In this document: piece after piece, positions 44,697 through 59,026 of the stretch
Numbering within the stretch: the stretch's first letter is position 1
Layout: each line of letters starts with the position of its first letter
The notes under the pieces: model-generated
Told to the model about the DNA's origin: nothing
What the model saw: the letters and a program-made list of their open reading frames with translations, nothing else
Database searches by the model: none
Source: Adineta steineri
Lineage: Eukaryota > Rotifera > Eurotatoria > Adinetida > Adinetidae
DNA: 64,000 bases
NCBI GenBank assembly: GCA_905250115.1
Contig: CAJNOI010000043.1
Location: 557,346-621,345 of the forward strand
Reading direction: 5' to 3'
Position numbers and translations under genes: made by a program

Positions 44697-45156
44697 ATGA
44701 ATTCATAATTTTTCTTTTATCACTTTATCAATGTATAATTATTTGATTCAGTTTTTTTGCTTCATTGTATTGCCACGTCTTGTCTTGTGATTTACCTGTA
44801 TTGAAATAGTTATTTTGTTGTTATTGGAATTTATTATTCAAATAAATATGAAACTAAAATAAAAGAATCACTCATGAAAGGTTGAGGGTGTGGGTGAATG
44901 TTTTATCTCTTAACTGATTCCACAGCCACTCAATTTTCCATTCTTCATTTGACTTACTCAATACGATATGCTCGGAATACTAAACAGCCAATAAGATCGT
45001 AAAATATTAGCAAACTAAGTGACTTTTATTTAAAAAGTTTGAAAATCAGAAAATATCTACGATAAAAATAAATTTTTTTTTCATTGATTTATATGAAATA
45101 CTATAATAAAATAAAACTATACTGAAAAAATAAATAACAAAGTTTTTAAATGATAA
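44697..45156. other. Convergent intergenic region
   Basis: 460 bp between the orphan exon (+) and the end of the GH31 gene (-), with AATAAA-like signals on both strands. No gene seen. Confidence 0.45.
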
Positions 45157-48100
45157 TTAAGTAAAAATAAATTTATGTGTTTGAGAAAAATCTAAAGCTA
45201 ATTTTTCCATTGTAAGAACTTTTGAAGTTATATTAAATTTCCATTTATTATTAGATAAATCTTGTCCATTCCATTGAATTTTAATTGGTTGTTCAGTTAT
45301 ACCATAAATAGTAATTTCGTCTAGTTTTATTTGTTGACCCATTTGTGGATATTTATATGTCCACGATTGAATTGATAACGTTTCTTTATTAAAATTAAAA
45401 TAAAAATAATTATAATTTAGTTTTTGATATGTATCAATTGAATCTCCATCATCCCAAAATAAATTTCCTTCAGCTTTTTCTTGTTTATTCAATGCAATTA
45501 TTAAATTCATTGGATTTAATCGTGCTTTAACTGTATTCATTGCTGATTGTTGTCGAGGTAAAATTGCTCCACCACGTAAAAATAATGGTAAATAATCATA
45601 ATCAGCAGTAACATTAATATTTCCAAGTGTTAATTCTTCTTCGCCTGTATAATAATTAAACCATCGTTCATTTACTGATGGTAAATAAACATTTTTGCTT
45701 GTATGATTTTCATATATAACAGGTGCAATTAATAAATATGAACCCCAAAGAAATTGTTCATCAATTGACCAACATGTTGAATCATTTGGAAATTCATGTG
45801 CCATTGAACGAACAACAGTTCCACCTGAAATGTGTACACGATGAAAAAGTGTATATAAATATGGAATTAATCCATAACGTGTTTCAACAACACGACGATT
45901 TGAATCGACTATCGATGGAGAAAAACTTCCAGGATCGTGATCTGCAAATCTTATACCATTATGATTACGAAAAAATGGATTAAATGCACCTAACTGCATC
46001 CAACGTTGACACATTTGTTCGGTTGTATTACCTTCAAAACCACAAATATCTGCACCAATATATGGAATACCAAATAAATTAAATTCTAACATTCCAATTA
46101 TATTATGTTTAAGATGTGGCCATGCAGCTGTATTATCACCTAACCAATGACCACCATATGCGCCAGATGTTGGAAATGTTGATCGACTAATTATAATTGA
46201 ACGTTTATTTTCTATAGCATGAGTTGCTGGTAATGTTGCTAAAGTTTCTGACCATCCATATAAATTATGAACATCATAATGATTATAAATTTTTCCATGA
46301 CCATCTCGTTGTTCAGCAATCATACAAAGTGTTTTATCGGATAAAGAATCACCATGTATAGCTGTTTTATATCGAGGATTTTCTAATTGTTCATCCATTG
46401 GACAATGAAGATTCCATGGTTCAGCATGAGGCCAATTCCATGGTTGAAATTTATTTGTATCAAAATTAGCTGGTTCACTAAAATATATTAATTATTAGTT
46501 TTTCGTTATGAGAGAAGAAAAATATTTAATTTACTTCATATCAATCCAAAGACCATCAAATTTAATTTTTTTATGATAATTTAATATTTGATTCGTCCAC
46601 CAATCTTTCGTTGGGGGATATAAATAATCAGGAAATACAGATTTACCTAAAATAAATAATTTAAAATTGATGACTTCAAATAAAGTAAGAAAAATACAAA
46701 CCATATGGCCACACATATCCAATCATATTGTTATTTTTTGTTTCATTAAATTGAATATTTCTTCTTTCAGGCCATTTAATCCAAATATCAGCCTGTTGTC
46801 CTTCAGTAAAAACTGTATAGTTTGATTCTTCAGAATCAATAGCAGGATCAAGAATTGTTATAAATTTCATCCCTTGTGTATGTAACCAATCAATATATTC
46901 GGGTAAACCTTTAAAACGTATTGGATCCCAAGTAAAATCAAGTTGTTGTCGGAAATAATCAATATCACCATATCTTTAAATAAAATTAAAGAAAAAATAA
47001 ATAAATAGACAGATAAATCTTTTTCATTACTGAATATCAATTGGAATATTTCCATCTAAAGTTCTTTTCATTGCTGCTTTCATATTCTCAAGTGTATCAT
47101 AACCATATCGACAAAGTTGAAAACCAAGCGCCCAATAAGGTGGCATAAATGGAAAACCAATAACTAATTGATATTGTCTAATAACATCTTCAGGACGTGG
47201 TCCAGCAAAAAAGAATATATCTAATATTCCTCCAATTGTTCGATATGTAAGCATTGATTGATCATTTTCAAATTCATCTAATTTATAATCTTGTGCATTA
47301 GAATTAAGTATAAGTACACCAAATGCTTGTCCATCACGTTCAATTGACATATAAAATGGATGTGTGCCATATAAATTTTCATTTCCACCTTGTGGTGGTT
47401 GATCACGAGCAAATATTCCATAACGTAAAGAGTTTTGTAATATATGACGAAATGATGAATGAGTATTTTCACCAAAACCTTTCAATAAAACAAAACAACA
47501 AAAAATTAAAACATACAAAAATCATCTACAAGTTTTACCATAAACATTTTTCGAGGGAATAGTTGTAATAAACTGAATATATTGATTATCATAAATAAAT
47601 CCATGAGCAAAATATGATGTATCGAATATAATTGATTGAGTATCTGTACGTTTGATACGAAAACCAGCTTGTCCATTTAATGTTTTAGTCATTTCAAATT
47701 GAATTTTTGGTGTTATTGATGTAGGTAGTGTAGATGGATGCCAATGAATAGGTACAGGAACTTCATATCTATCTTTTTCGTCATCACGTATTGTTAAACG
47801 TATCATATCTGTACCTGATACACTAACTTGTAAATTTAAGTGATCAATATCATGACCATACATTGAAAACTCATCAGAATCTGTTGTAACTATATTTGTA
47901 AGATTTGATTGAGAATGACGAGAGTCGACACGATAATTTATATTTGATTTAGATGTTGAAATAAAAGCTGGTTTTTTTGATAGACGTGAAAGTTTATATT
48001 GTGTTGTAGTATTTGATATTTTTTCAATAGATGAAGTTACATAACCACCTTTTTTAGAAGGAATATAACAAGCAGGATAATCTGATTGTGATATTGGATC

Positions 48101-51100
48101 ATAAATACATCCACGAACAAAACATGCATTACTAGTTACATCTAGAAAAAGAAATGAATTTTATATATCATATAATATATAGTATCAATTAACCTGGATC
48201 TGGAAAACAATCAACACGATATTTTGGATTTGAAAAAATAATTTCTCGTGGTTCAATAGTCATTGATGCTGTATTTGTCCATGTAAATATATAATTTTGA
48301 TCCATGGCTAATCCTAAATTATTAATATCAACAATTTGTGTAAATGGTCGTACTTTAGCATAAAATTCTTTATTATTAACATTTATTACTGTTGGAATTG
48401 TTTTTAATCCATAAATTGTTACTGTATCTAAGATTAAATTTGACATAAATAAATAATTATTTTCAATCACATTTATTATTAATTGTTGATTTGATGATGA
48501 CCATTGAAATGTTGAATAATAATAAGATTTTGTTCCAATTGTATTAATTGATTCACCATCATCATAAAATAAATCACCTTGTGCATTACCGTGTGAATTT
48601 AATATAATTATTAAACCAAATGGATTGAGTCTATTTAAAAATAATTTTAAACGAAATTTTAAAAGAAATGTTTTTATATTTTACCTTGAATATTTTGTAT
48701 TATTTGCATATTGTTGTGTCGGAATAATTGATCCACTTCTTAATAATATAGGAATTGTATCTAAGGCTGCTGAAATATTAATAAATTGTTTTGAATAAAG
48801 ATATTGATCACCTGTATAATAATTAAACCATTCAGATGATGGAATATATACTTGAACTTGTCTTGCACCTTCATCAGTTACAGGTGCTATCATTATATTA
48901 GATCCAATTAAAAATTGAAGAAATATATCAAGTGTATTTTTATCAGTAGGATATTCATGAAATAATGGTCGAATAACAGTTGAACCATTGATATGTGATT
49001 TATAAAATAATGTATAATAATATGGAAGAAGTGTATAACGAATACGAAGTGCTTCAACCATAATAGAAATAGCAGATGATGACCATGCAGCTGGATCTTG
49101 GTCAGGTGTTTTCCATATATTATGCTAAATTTGAGAATGAAATCAATTTTATAGACTGTATTTTCAGATAAATCAGGCAATATCAAATCTTCATATTTAA
49201 AAACTTGTTCTATAATAAACTGTACGCTATCAAAAGAAAGATTCTTTTTATACCTATGTACTTATGATTTATGAAAAAGTCCATCTATTATATTAAAATG
49301 CGTTTCTGAAATACTATTGAATTCATCTAAACAAATTTGATATTTGATTCAGGATAAGATTCTACTTTTCAATATAATATAATGTAATATTATCATAAAC
49401 ACTTACATTTCGTGAAAATGGATAAAAAGCTCCGACTTGCATCCAACTATGACAAAAAAAATAAACTTTTAAAAACAAAAATAATATTGATTTACCGAAT
49501 ACACATTTCTTCTGTTGGTGTCTTATCAAATCCACAAATATCAGCTCCATTATAAGGTATTCCAAACCAATTAAATTCTATCATTCCAATCAATGATCTT
49601 TTCATTTCATGCCATGTTGCTTCATTATCACCCAGCCAATGGCCAGCCCATTGACCAGAACCAACAAAAGTCGATCGAGGTAAAACCATACTTCGTTTAC
49701 CAGTTATTTTTTGAAGTACATCTAATGTTGGCTTTGTTTGACTCCATCCATAAAGACTTTACAAAGCATTTTATTTAAAAGAAAACAAAAACTAAATCTC
49801 TTTATTACCTATGAACATCATAATGACGAAATAATGGTTTTTCTGTTGTTGAATCTATTTCACCTTGCAAAGCTGACATACATAAAGTACGATCAGAAAG
49901 ACGACTTGTTCGATTGATTTTTCTATCCCATCGATATACAGATTTAGTACGATAAGGTGGATCTTCCCATTGGTTTTGAGGACATTTTAATGTATAATTA
50001 CTACCTGTTTCTAACCAATTCCATGGAAATGGATCATTCGTCTCAAACAAAGCTAAAGAATTATTTTAAATTATATTCATTATTACAAAATATTCTAACC
50101 TGGTTCATTCATATCAATCCAAAGACCATCAAAAGTCAAATTAGTTGATCGGAAATTTGTAATCCATCTTTTCCACCAATTTTGTGTTCTCTCAGTAAAA
50201 TAATCTAGAATTAAAAATAATTTAAGCATATATTTTCAATTATAAATGAATAAATCTACCTGGAAAAAAGACTGGTCCAGGCCAAACAGCTCCTCGCATT
50301 ATACTTCCATTATCCCATTTAATAAAAACATCTTCTTTTATTCCTTCAATCGTTGGAGCATAATACTTTTGATCATCTGCCATTCCAGGATCCAATATAA
50401 TTATTGTTCGAACTCCTTGAGATTGTAAATCTTCAAAATATTCTTTCATACCTTTATAATGAATTGGATCAATCGTAAAAACTTTAGCAGCATCCATATA
50501 ATCAATATCAGCATATTGAACATCAAGTGGAATTCCAGCATCGAGATTTCGTTTATTAACCATTTGCATATGTGTTAAATTTGAATAATCCCAACGTGAT
50601 AATTGAAAACCAAGTGACCAATATGGTGGAAGAAATGGTCTTCCAACTAGCCATGTATATTGTTGTATAACTTGTTCAGGTTTTGGACCAAGAAAAACAA
50701 AAAAATCTAATATACCACCAATTGTACGTAATGTTAGTGATGGTGTTGAATCAAATGAATAATCCATTGCATTTGAATTAAGTAAAAGAACACCATGCAT
50801 ACAACCTGATGGTTTATCATCTGATGTTTGTTCCATTACAAGATAAAATGGATGTTGACCATAGTGATTAGAATTTGTATCCCAATTTGTTCCTAAAGAA
50901 TATAATTAAAATAATTTTTTTACTTTCTTCTACGATAAAATGATTTACCCTGATCACGAGCAAATATTCCCCAAGATGGCTTAGCTGTTACATTATGTTT
51001 AAGTGAATCATGATTATTTTCTCCAAAACCATAGACATGTGATGATTGTAATCGTGTTATTATTTGAAGAAATTGATTGTTTAATACAAGACCACCTAGT

Positions 51101-51744
51101 GATGTATCGAATAGAATAGCTTGATTTTTTCGTCGTTTAATAGAAAATGAAATAATATTATTATTTGAACTATCTGATGAATAATTAAATTCATATTTTG
51201 GTGAATTAACTCGATTAGATGGTGGAGTTAATGGTATTGGTACCTACAATTAAGAAAAACTGTTAGTACAATACTTGCAAATTTAAAGTAGAATACGATC
51301 GGATATTTTTACTTCATATCTTTGTTCATCAGCATCATATAGTTTAAATCTAATAATATCATTTGTGTACTGTTGAACTTCAAGTATAACATTTTCGATT
51401 GGATCTGGAAACATACTACCAATTGCTTGATTTCTTTTTAATTTTAATTGAATATTATTATTTTGTTTTGTAGAAGTTTGTAAAATATATCCATAATTAG
51501 ATGATAAATAACATTGAATTGTTGATGAATTAGCATCATCATCATATAAACAATTTCGTGCTAAACATGCTTCTTTCGAATAATTTGAAAATGGTGATTC
51601 ACTTTCTGGATAACAATCAATACGTGGTTTTAAATTAAATGATTCATTTTTCTTAATTGTTCGTTTATGAGAACTAACAACTATAGTGACGGTAATAAGA
51701 AGAAGAATAACACAATTTATTTGTCTAGATAAAATAAATCTCAT
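45157..51744 (-). CDS. Double-headed GH31 alpha-glucosidase (sucrase-isomaltase/maltase-glucoamylase-like)
   Basis: One long multi-exon gene with two tandem glycoside hydrolase family 31 units. It starts 'MRFILSRQINCVILLLITVT', a signal peptide or type II anchor, then a P-type trefoil-like segment ('RIDCYPESESPF...CLARNCLYDDD'). The first catalytic unit contains the nucleophile motif 'FDGLWIDMNEP' (about 50105-50135) and acid/base region 'GQWAGHWLGDNEATW' (about 49640). A second trefoil ('YRVDCFPDPG...CFVRGCIYD') near 48100-48220 opens the second unit, with 'FDGLWIDMNEP' split by an intron near 46535 and 'GGHWLGDNTAAWP' near 46130. Both units end in the family's beta-sandwich regions; the stop is TAA at 45157-45159. 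Both active sites look intact. It likely releases glucose from alpha-glucosides at a gut surface or lumen. This two-unit layout is that of vertebrate SI/MGAM; whether the duplication is shared or independent cannot be told here. Confidence 0.92.
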
Positions 51745-53240
51745 TCTTCGAAATGAACATAAACACTAGAAAAATAAATAAAATGAAATATTTATGATAA
51801 TATATATGATAATCAATAGATATATTCTTTAGACATGCAATCGAATAAATCAATAATTTGTGCTTTCTTCATTCGATTAATTTCAACGAAAAGAGAAACA
51901 TATGATACATAAACTTAATAACCTTTGAAAGAATTACTATTTTGTATTCTTAATGATTTGAATAAAAATTTTCGAATTTTAATAATTACAGAAGCTTTTA
52001 GTCTTAGTCGAAGAACTAATAGAAAGATGAATGTAGACGTAATCGAGTTACGCAATGATCTACTGCCTTTAATAACACAAGCAGGGGAGGAGGTTAAAGA
52101 GTGCTCGGACAGCCTCGTTGGAGAAAAATACTTGGAGGGAAAGGGAAACAGGTTTAAAAAACTACTTGCAGAGCAAAGGGTTTTTCTGCTAGCGTGTATC
52201 TCCCTTGGAAAATTTCTGACTACGCTATTAAATACAAGGAATCTTTTATTATTCAATTAATTAGTAGAGTTCACTAAGTTGATTCTATTCTATTATATCC
52301 TATAGTGATTTTAAATACAACTACAATAGATTACGATGTAATTGGTAAATAAATACTATAGTAATCAACATGATAGAATTTGAATTCTAATTCATAGATC
52401 GATGGGTCTTTTAGTCAAACAACTAAAATATATATTCAAAGCCAACACTATCTATTTCGAATTAAGTTACTTGTAGGATAAGTTTACAATCTCAATGAAA
52501 TATCTAATTTCATTCTTCAGTTGTTTTATTTGATTAGCAAGTGTTATTGAATGGATATATATCCGTAATGATTAAGTCTCATGTCAGACTAGAATAGCTT
52601 TATTTTATCAATCATGATAAATAAAATCATTTTTAGAATTAAATAAATCAAAAATTATTCATGTATATATACCTAGATATATTGAATTAATGGTTCTGAT
52701 TGAATTATATATGTTATTATGTTGAAAGAAAAAGTTTATTTTTGTTTACCTGTTTTTTAAAATAATTTGAAAAATGAAATAGAAAGGCTAAAATCGAACA
52801 TTTACGCATTATTTTATGATAAGAAAATCTATATATATATTCTTTTGTTTCTCTTCAAAGCGTGAAGAAGTATAATCGATAAGATATAAATCGCGATATA
52901 ATAAACCAATCATAACAAATCTTTTGTTGATATAAGTTCTATTTTTATCACCCTAGATTTTTGTTTCGAGGACTAACTTAATCACAATAATTTTTTTTAA
53001 CGGAAAATATTTATTTTTTTTATTTTTGATAAATGAGACTAGAATGTTATATTATCATGCATAAAGCTTATATTATGTGTATATCATGCGTTATTAATGA
53101 ACAATAAATAAAAAGAATCAATAAATAATTTGTTCTAAACTAATTTGTCATATTTCTTTTTCTCAATTGAAAAAAAAATGCATGAATGACCAAAGAAGAC
53201 AAAACAAAATATTGCAAAAGCAACACACATATCTAAACAT
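51745..53240. other. Intergenic region containing an isolated GC-richer ORF
   Basis: 1.5 kb between the 5' end of the GH31 gene and the 3' end of the carbonic anhydrase, both on the minus strand. It is mostly AT-rich, and should hold the GH31 promoter. The exception is the segment 52010-52240, listed separately. Confidence 0.45.
51925..52260 (+). pseudogene. Isolated ORF of unknown origin, possible gene or element fragment
   Basis: A 111-codon open frame whose segment from the Met at 52027 reads like a natural helical protein ('ELRNDLLPLITQAGEEVKE', 'RFKKLLAEQRVFLLACISLG'). The DNA at 52010-52240 is noticeably GC-richer than its flanks. I see no splice sites, no matching neighbouring exon, and no family I recognise. 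A remnant of a mobile element or of an inserted foreign gene are both possible. The minus strand is open too, so protein coding is not proven. Confidence 0.35.
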
Positions 53241-54202
53241 TTAGATGCATTCAAGGGTAAGTGTTTTGTATGTCGTTTCATCGATTTTTACGAATGTTTT
53301 TTCTTGGAAAGAGAACATATAAACTTCGCCTTTGGATATATCTGTCCAAAGTGCATGAACTTCTAATTCATTACGATTGAGTCGTTCTTTTAAAAATGGA
53401 TATGTAAGAAAGTTTTGTAATTGTTCTAATGTATTAATCTAAAATAAATAAAAAACAGTTCTTGTTTTTTTATCTCGATTAGAAAAAGAAATTTTACTTG
53501 AGAAAATTTATCGGAAGGTTTAAATTGATTATATGGATCAATATATGCTTCGAAATCATCTTCATAATGTTGTGCCCCATGAAATATAAGTTTTCGATCA
53601 AAGCCAGTCGCTGATTCAAGTTTTTTAAATTGTTCAAGTGTTCCTCGTGCATGAAATCTTAACCAATCTTCTAATGGACCTTTTGATGGTGATTTTAAAT
53701 CATTACGAACGGAATAAAGTAGATTCATTGCTTTACAATCGGAATGACCAATAACAGCAATAACTTGAACTTTATTTATAGAACAAGCTAATTCAAGAGC
53801 TCCACATTCACCTCCAACAGTAACATTATTTCGAAAACAATTATGATGAGGCACTAAATTACCTTTATAAAAAGAAAAATACATTGATTTTGACATATGT
53901 TAAATATAACATAAAAACGTACAGTACCAGGATTTCGAACTATAAATAATTGACCGGGTGCGGCTTGAGTTATACGAGATGCTACAACTCGACTATCAAC
54001 ACAAGTTAATAAAAGACCTTCTGGCTAGTAAATAAAAACTATTTATTTTCATTCATTTATTTATTAGAAAATTTCTTACTGAAGGTCCTGTTGCTACTTT
54101 TTTAAATTCTTCTAAAAGTGATGGTCGTAGTGTTTGACGATATTTTATTATTCCATCAAGAATTCGAGCCATTCCTTTACGTGCTCCAAGTGTACCAGCC
54201 AT
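53241..54202 (-). CDS. Beta-class carbonic anhydrase
   Basis: Four exons (54202-54080, 54024-53928, 53862-53498, 53438-53241) join in frame to give 260 residues. The zinc ligands are visible: Cys in 'LLTCVDSRVVASR', and His and Cys in 'VIAVIGHSDCKAMN'. The Asp-Arg dyad of the active site is the 'DSR' directly after the first Cys. 'GGECGALELA' supplies the conserved Gly-rich segment between them. The enzyme interconverts CO2 and bicarbonate. Beta-class enzymes occur in invertebrates, plants, fungi and bacteria but not vertebrates, and animal forms are often mitochondrial. The N-terminus 'MAGTLGARKGMARILDGIIK' could be a weak targeting sequence but is also the usual start of animal beta-CAs. 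It ends 1.1 kb... downstream of the AGL stop on the same strand; no operon-like link is implied. Confidence 0.95.
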
Positions 54203-54349
54203 TATTTTGTTCTTTTAAATCTATAAAAGAAAGATAAATATATTCTAATTTTTAATGCTTGATTATGCACAAAAAAATATAAAAATAAAAGCAATCGCTC
54301 GGATAATAAATAGATTAATATATCACAAAAAAATCGAAACAAGAAAATG

Positions 54350-57300
54350 TCAATTATATTGTTGTATATCATAAACAGCTTCTAAAATAGTTGCTGATGA
54401 CCATGCTTGTGCTGGACATGAATCACGACACAATGAACCATTTGTTGATGTTAATTCAGGTAATGATTTCCATTCACTTGTAAATAATGTCTCACGATGT
54501 CTTGCTAAAACTTCTTGAACATGTTCTAAAGTCTCTTTACGCTGTTCAACTGGTGACCATAATAATTTTGCTCGTAAATAATAACCTGTTATCCAAACCC
54601 ATTCAGGACCATTATGATAATTATAACCATGTGCAAGTTTAAAATCTGACGATTCATTTTTATTATCATAATCTCCATTATATTGTTCATCTGATGGATC
54701 AAGAGTTCTTATTCCTAATGGACCAAGTAGTAGAGATTCAACTTGAGATAGTGCCGACCAGATATGATCTTTATTGAACATTTCAGGTGCCTATAAAATA
54801 TATATAAATTTCAATTTTATTTAGTAGAAAACACTTACAACAACAGCTGCAATAAGAAAATTTGGTCTAAATTGATAATCTGTATATTGAAGTGAAGAAT
54901 TAACTGTATCTTTATAAATATTTCGTCTATTAATATAATGACTTCGATTACTATGTTCATCGATCCAAAATTCTTTTTCAAAATTTTCATCAATTTTATT
55001 TAACCAATCTTGAAGAATTTGTTTTTGTTCAGCATATGGATAAAATCCTTTTTCAATCATTTGAATTAACCAATTAATTGTAGCTCTTGATAATCCAATT
55101 AATTCAATAGCACTACCATCTCTTGGTGAACCTGGATATCCTTTATTTCCAGCATGTTCTGATGAACCCATTTTATCCATCCATGTTCCAGAATTCCATC
55201 GATTTCCACCAAAAACAAAACCTGTCTTAGAATCAACACCTATTCGATTATTAAAACCTTCATCAGACATAACACGATCTAATTGATAACCAGCATTATA
55301 TTCACGAAATGATAAACCATTCAAATGAGTATTAATTGCTGTTTTTACTATTAAATGAAGAGGTTTTCCTTGTATAGTTTCCGATAAAATTGAATGACCA
55401 TTTGGTGCTAATTGAGTATATTGAGAAATTGAATATAAATAAAACCAAATAGCATCTCGAGCATTATAACGAGGACCAGCAAGAAGATTTGGTATAAGAC
55501 CATGACGAAGACATGAACCATATGTTATAATAAGATGACGAGCATCATCAAATCGACCAGTTAATAAAAGAAGACCACGAAGAGCAATAAATGTATCACG
55601 ACCCCAATTACGCCATATACCTTCACTAAAATAAATCAAATATTTATTTTAAAGAAAATAATTTTTTCGAAAAATAAACTTACGAAAAATTTGGTAAACC
55701 AGCTGCCATAGATGGCCATTCATTTTCTTTATTATTATCTTCAAAATTTGGTAAACGTGCATTTGATACAATACCCATCATTTGTACACTTGTCATAGCT
55801 AAAGCTTTAATAAATGATGAACCTTGTTGAACAAATGTTGTTGACATTAAATCAATTGCACGTTCAACACAAATATTATATGTTCGATGAATTAATATAT
55901 CAAAATAAACTGGGATTAAATATTTTGGTAATTTTTCAATGTATTGAAAATATTTTTCATACCATTGACCAATTGATTTGGTTTGTTTATTATCAATTAA
56001 ACGTTGAGCAAGATATAACATTAACCAATTTCCTTGTTTTAAATGAATACATAATGGATGTTTAATCATTTGTTCTGTTGTTAATGATCTCATTTTAATT
56101 AATACAGATTCAATACCTTGTAAACCAGCATAGACAAGTGATCCATGTTCAGGTATTATATAAATTTCATTATTTTCTTCATTTTTACAACGATAAAGAA
56201 GAAAGTTTAAATCAACAAGTGAACATTTCGATACAAGTATACGAAATGATGATAATTCATTTTCAAATAATTCTTTTCGTAATTCATTTGATGCATATTT
56301 AGTATTTTCTAAAAGATTTACTTGAAATGCAATAACTGTTCCAGGTAATAAAGTTTTTCTATTAAAAATAACTTTTGTCACCGAATTTTCATTTTCTTGT
56401 GTTATTTCAACATAACGACATTGATCTTTTTTTACATGTTCATTTATATAAAAATGTAAATCTTTCTCACGTAAACCATTAATATGATCAATATCACGAG
56501 AAAATAAATCTAATTTATCTTCATTGTCCAACCAAGATAAATTCATTTCAAATAAAATCTCTTCAATTGTACCTTGAATTATTAATGGTTCAATTTTTTC
56601 TTCTTCATTTGTTAATTTAATTGTATCAGTATAACCAATAAGAATAATAGTAGAATTTGTTATTGGATGTTGACGTATTATCATTAAAGTATTTGAAGAC
56701 AATTGATCAGCTATCATTCTTGTATATCCATCCGATGAAAGACGTGCATGAAGACGATTAAATATTGATTTAGCATATACAAGATTTTTCTTTTTATCAT
56801 CCGTCCATTTTTCATATGTTCGTCGTTCATGAACAACATCAATATGATGTGGAACAAGTTCATCATAACCACGATTTGATCCTGTTGGTGTACATGACAT
56901 TGCAACATATGCTGATCGAGGTAATACATCAGCTAATGAACGACGTTCAATTGGACATGGATTATCATGTGTTTGATCATAAAAAAATGCTTGTGCACGG
57001 CGTGGTAGTAAAACTGTTTGTAAACGAAATAGTGCACCAATTGTTAAACGACCATGACCACATATCATATGACCCAAATCACATGGTAATCGAGCATTTA
57101 ATGATTCTAATTAATAGAAATCTTTTATTTTATCTTATGTACGTATCAAATAAAATAATATCATATGCATTTATATGAAAATAGGACTCATTAAAGTAAC
57201 TGATAAAATAACTTTAATCTTTGTTTGACAGTTTTCTAAAAAAGACTTACCGCGTACAAGTGCATTGATACCAAGTTTATTAATAAATGTATTATCGAGT

Positions 57301-59026
57301 GTTTCACTACTTGTAAATAATTCACCCAAAATATAAAAATTTGGATTTAATTCTCGAGCATAATCCATTAAATACTTGAAATATACATGAAATAATTTAA
57401 TATATTATTTCATGTTGAGAAACTTACTTGAGCAACAAATAATGGCGTTGAATGACAATTATCTAATCTTGCTCCATGAAATGTTGTAGCAATTAATCTT
57501 GTATATTCTTTCATATAAGCCCATAGATGTGGTGAATCTTCTTCACAACTACCAAAATTTAATTTAACAATATCAGACCATTGATTTAATTCACGTCGAA
57601 AGTAAACATTTGGTCCTTGTGTATCTTCAGCAAAATTTCTTAATGGATTATCATTCATGACCCAACCATTATGTGCCATAACACGTTCAAGAAATTTTCT
57701 ATCATTATTATTATAAGCTTGTTCAACTTCAATTGGACTTGTTTCAAAAATTTTCTCATGTGGATATGCAAAATAATTTCCAGTAAATGGTGTTTTAGGT
57801 GAAATTGTCGTAAAATGTGGACCATATGGATCAAAAAAATGATATTCACATCCTTTTGTACAATTTTCAATAGCACGATTAAGATCTGCTTGAACTTGAG
57901 AATATTTTAAATGATTTAAATACATTAGACGATCATTTAAAACTTGACATGCTTTCATAGGTGTTCGATCAGCACGATAAAATATTTCTCGAGCTTTTTT
58001 AAGATTAATTCGTGCACCATAACGAGTATAAGATCCATAATCAATACGAAATGCATATTCTTCATCATAATTATGTATTGAAGTTGATGGAATTTCATTT
58101 TGAATTAATTGACTAAACTCATCAATTGTTTTTTTTACATCGATCATATAAAATTCATGTAATGCATATTGAGGTAATATTTCATTCAAAAGATAATCTT
58201 GGATCACTGGTAAATGTTCCTTTTCAATTTTAGCTGGAATTTTTTCAATTTTTCCTTCGTTAACATCACGTGTAAAGTGCATAAGAATAGCATCAAGTAA
58301 GAAAGCTGGTTTTAAATGTGGTGAATTAATAAGATTATATGAAGCTTCTGGATGTTTTTCTAGTATAGCACAATCATTAGCTGCATGATTATAAACAAGA
58401 TCTGTTATTGATAAAATATTCCATTCATTAGCCATTTTATCAACAATTTTTTTAATATCATCATGTGTTTTATCTTTACCAAATAGTAAATTTAATTCAT
58501 GATGATGTGTTATAGAATAAGATGAATTTGATACTTTATATAATTGTTGTATTGGTGTAAAATGAATCATATTATAATTACTATGGTAAGCAATAGCTAA
58601 ACGAGATTCCCAATCATCCATTTTTCCTAGTGATTTAGATAGAACAGTTAAACACATAATTTCATCGGAATCACTTGAAGGTGAAATAGCAAGAGATGGT
58701 TCAACGATAAGATAGCCTTCGCCTTTTTTATCTTTAGCTGTAAAATAATAATGAATAGGACCAGGACGTGTACAAAGAAGTTGTGCAAAACGATCATCAT
58801 TTTTTGATGACCATGTCAATTGATGATAAACTCCACGTTTATAATTTGTCGAATGATAATCACAAAAAAGTTGTACATCATAAGGAGTTAATGATGATGC
58901 TAATGTAAAATGTAAATGTGAATTACTTGGAATATAATATATTCCAGGTGAAGTTAAATTTACATGTGTATCAAGAACAAGTGAATGAAAGCATGCAGAT
59001 ACAGACGATGTACGTCTACGATGCAT
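54350..59026 (-). CDS. AGL: Glycogen debranching enzyme
   Basis: Five exons (59026-57428, 57374-57251, 57106-55684, 55625-54839, 54790-54350) join in frame to give 1457 residues (human 1532). It is bifunctional, with an N-terminal GH13-type 4-alpha-glucanotransferase and a C-terminal GH133 amylo-alpha-1,6-glucosidase, clearing glycogen branch points in the cytosol. Transferase motifs seen are 'GARLDNCHSTPLFVAQ' (nucleophile Asp) and 'NFYILGELFTSSE' (acid/base Glu). Glucosidase motifs seen are 'GIWRNWGRDTFIALRG', 'HGLIPNLLAGPRYNARDA' and 'NRWNSGTWMDKMGSS'. The C-terminal exon has 'GPEWVWITGYYLRAKL'. I chose the Met at 59026 ('MHRRRTSSVSACF'); the frame also has a Met 18 codons upstream at 59080, with a hydrophobic stretch between. 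The upstream region is short (466 bp) and shared head-to-head with SPATA17. Confidence 0.96.

Noticed and set aside
45723-45983. Plus-strand ORF inside the GH31 gene
   Set aside because: Mirror frame of the conserved alpha-glucosidase coding exon; same for ORFs at 47323, 49593, 50246, 55814 and 56816.
45157-59026. A carbohydrate-use gene cluster formed by GH31, carbonic anhydrase and AGL
   Set aside because: All three are on the minus strand, but AGL is a cytosolic glycogen enzyme, GH31 is secreted or membrane-bound, and the spacing is ordinary; clustering in an animal genome is most simply chance.
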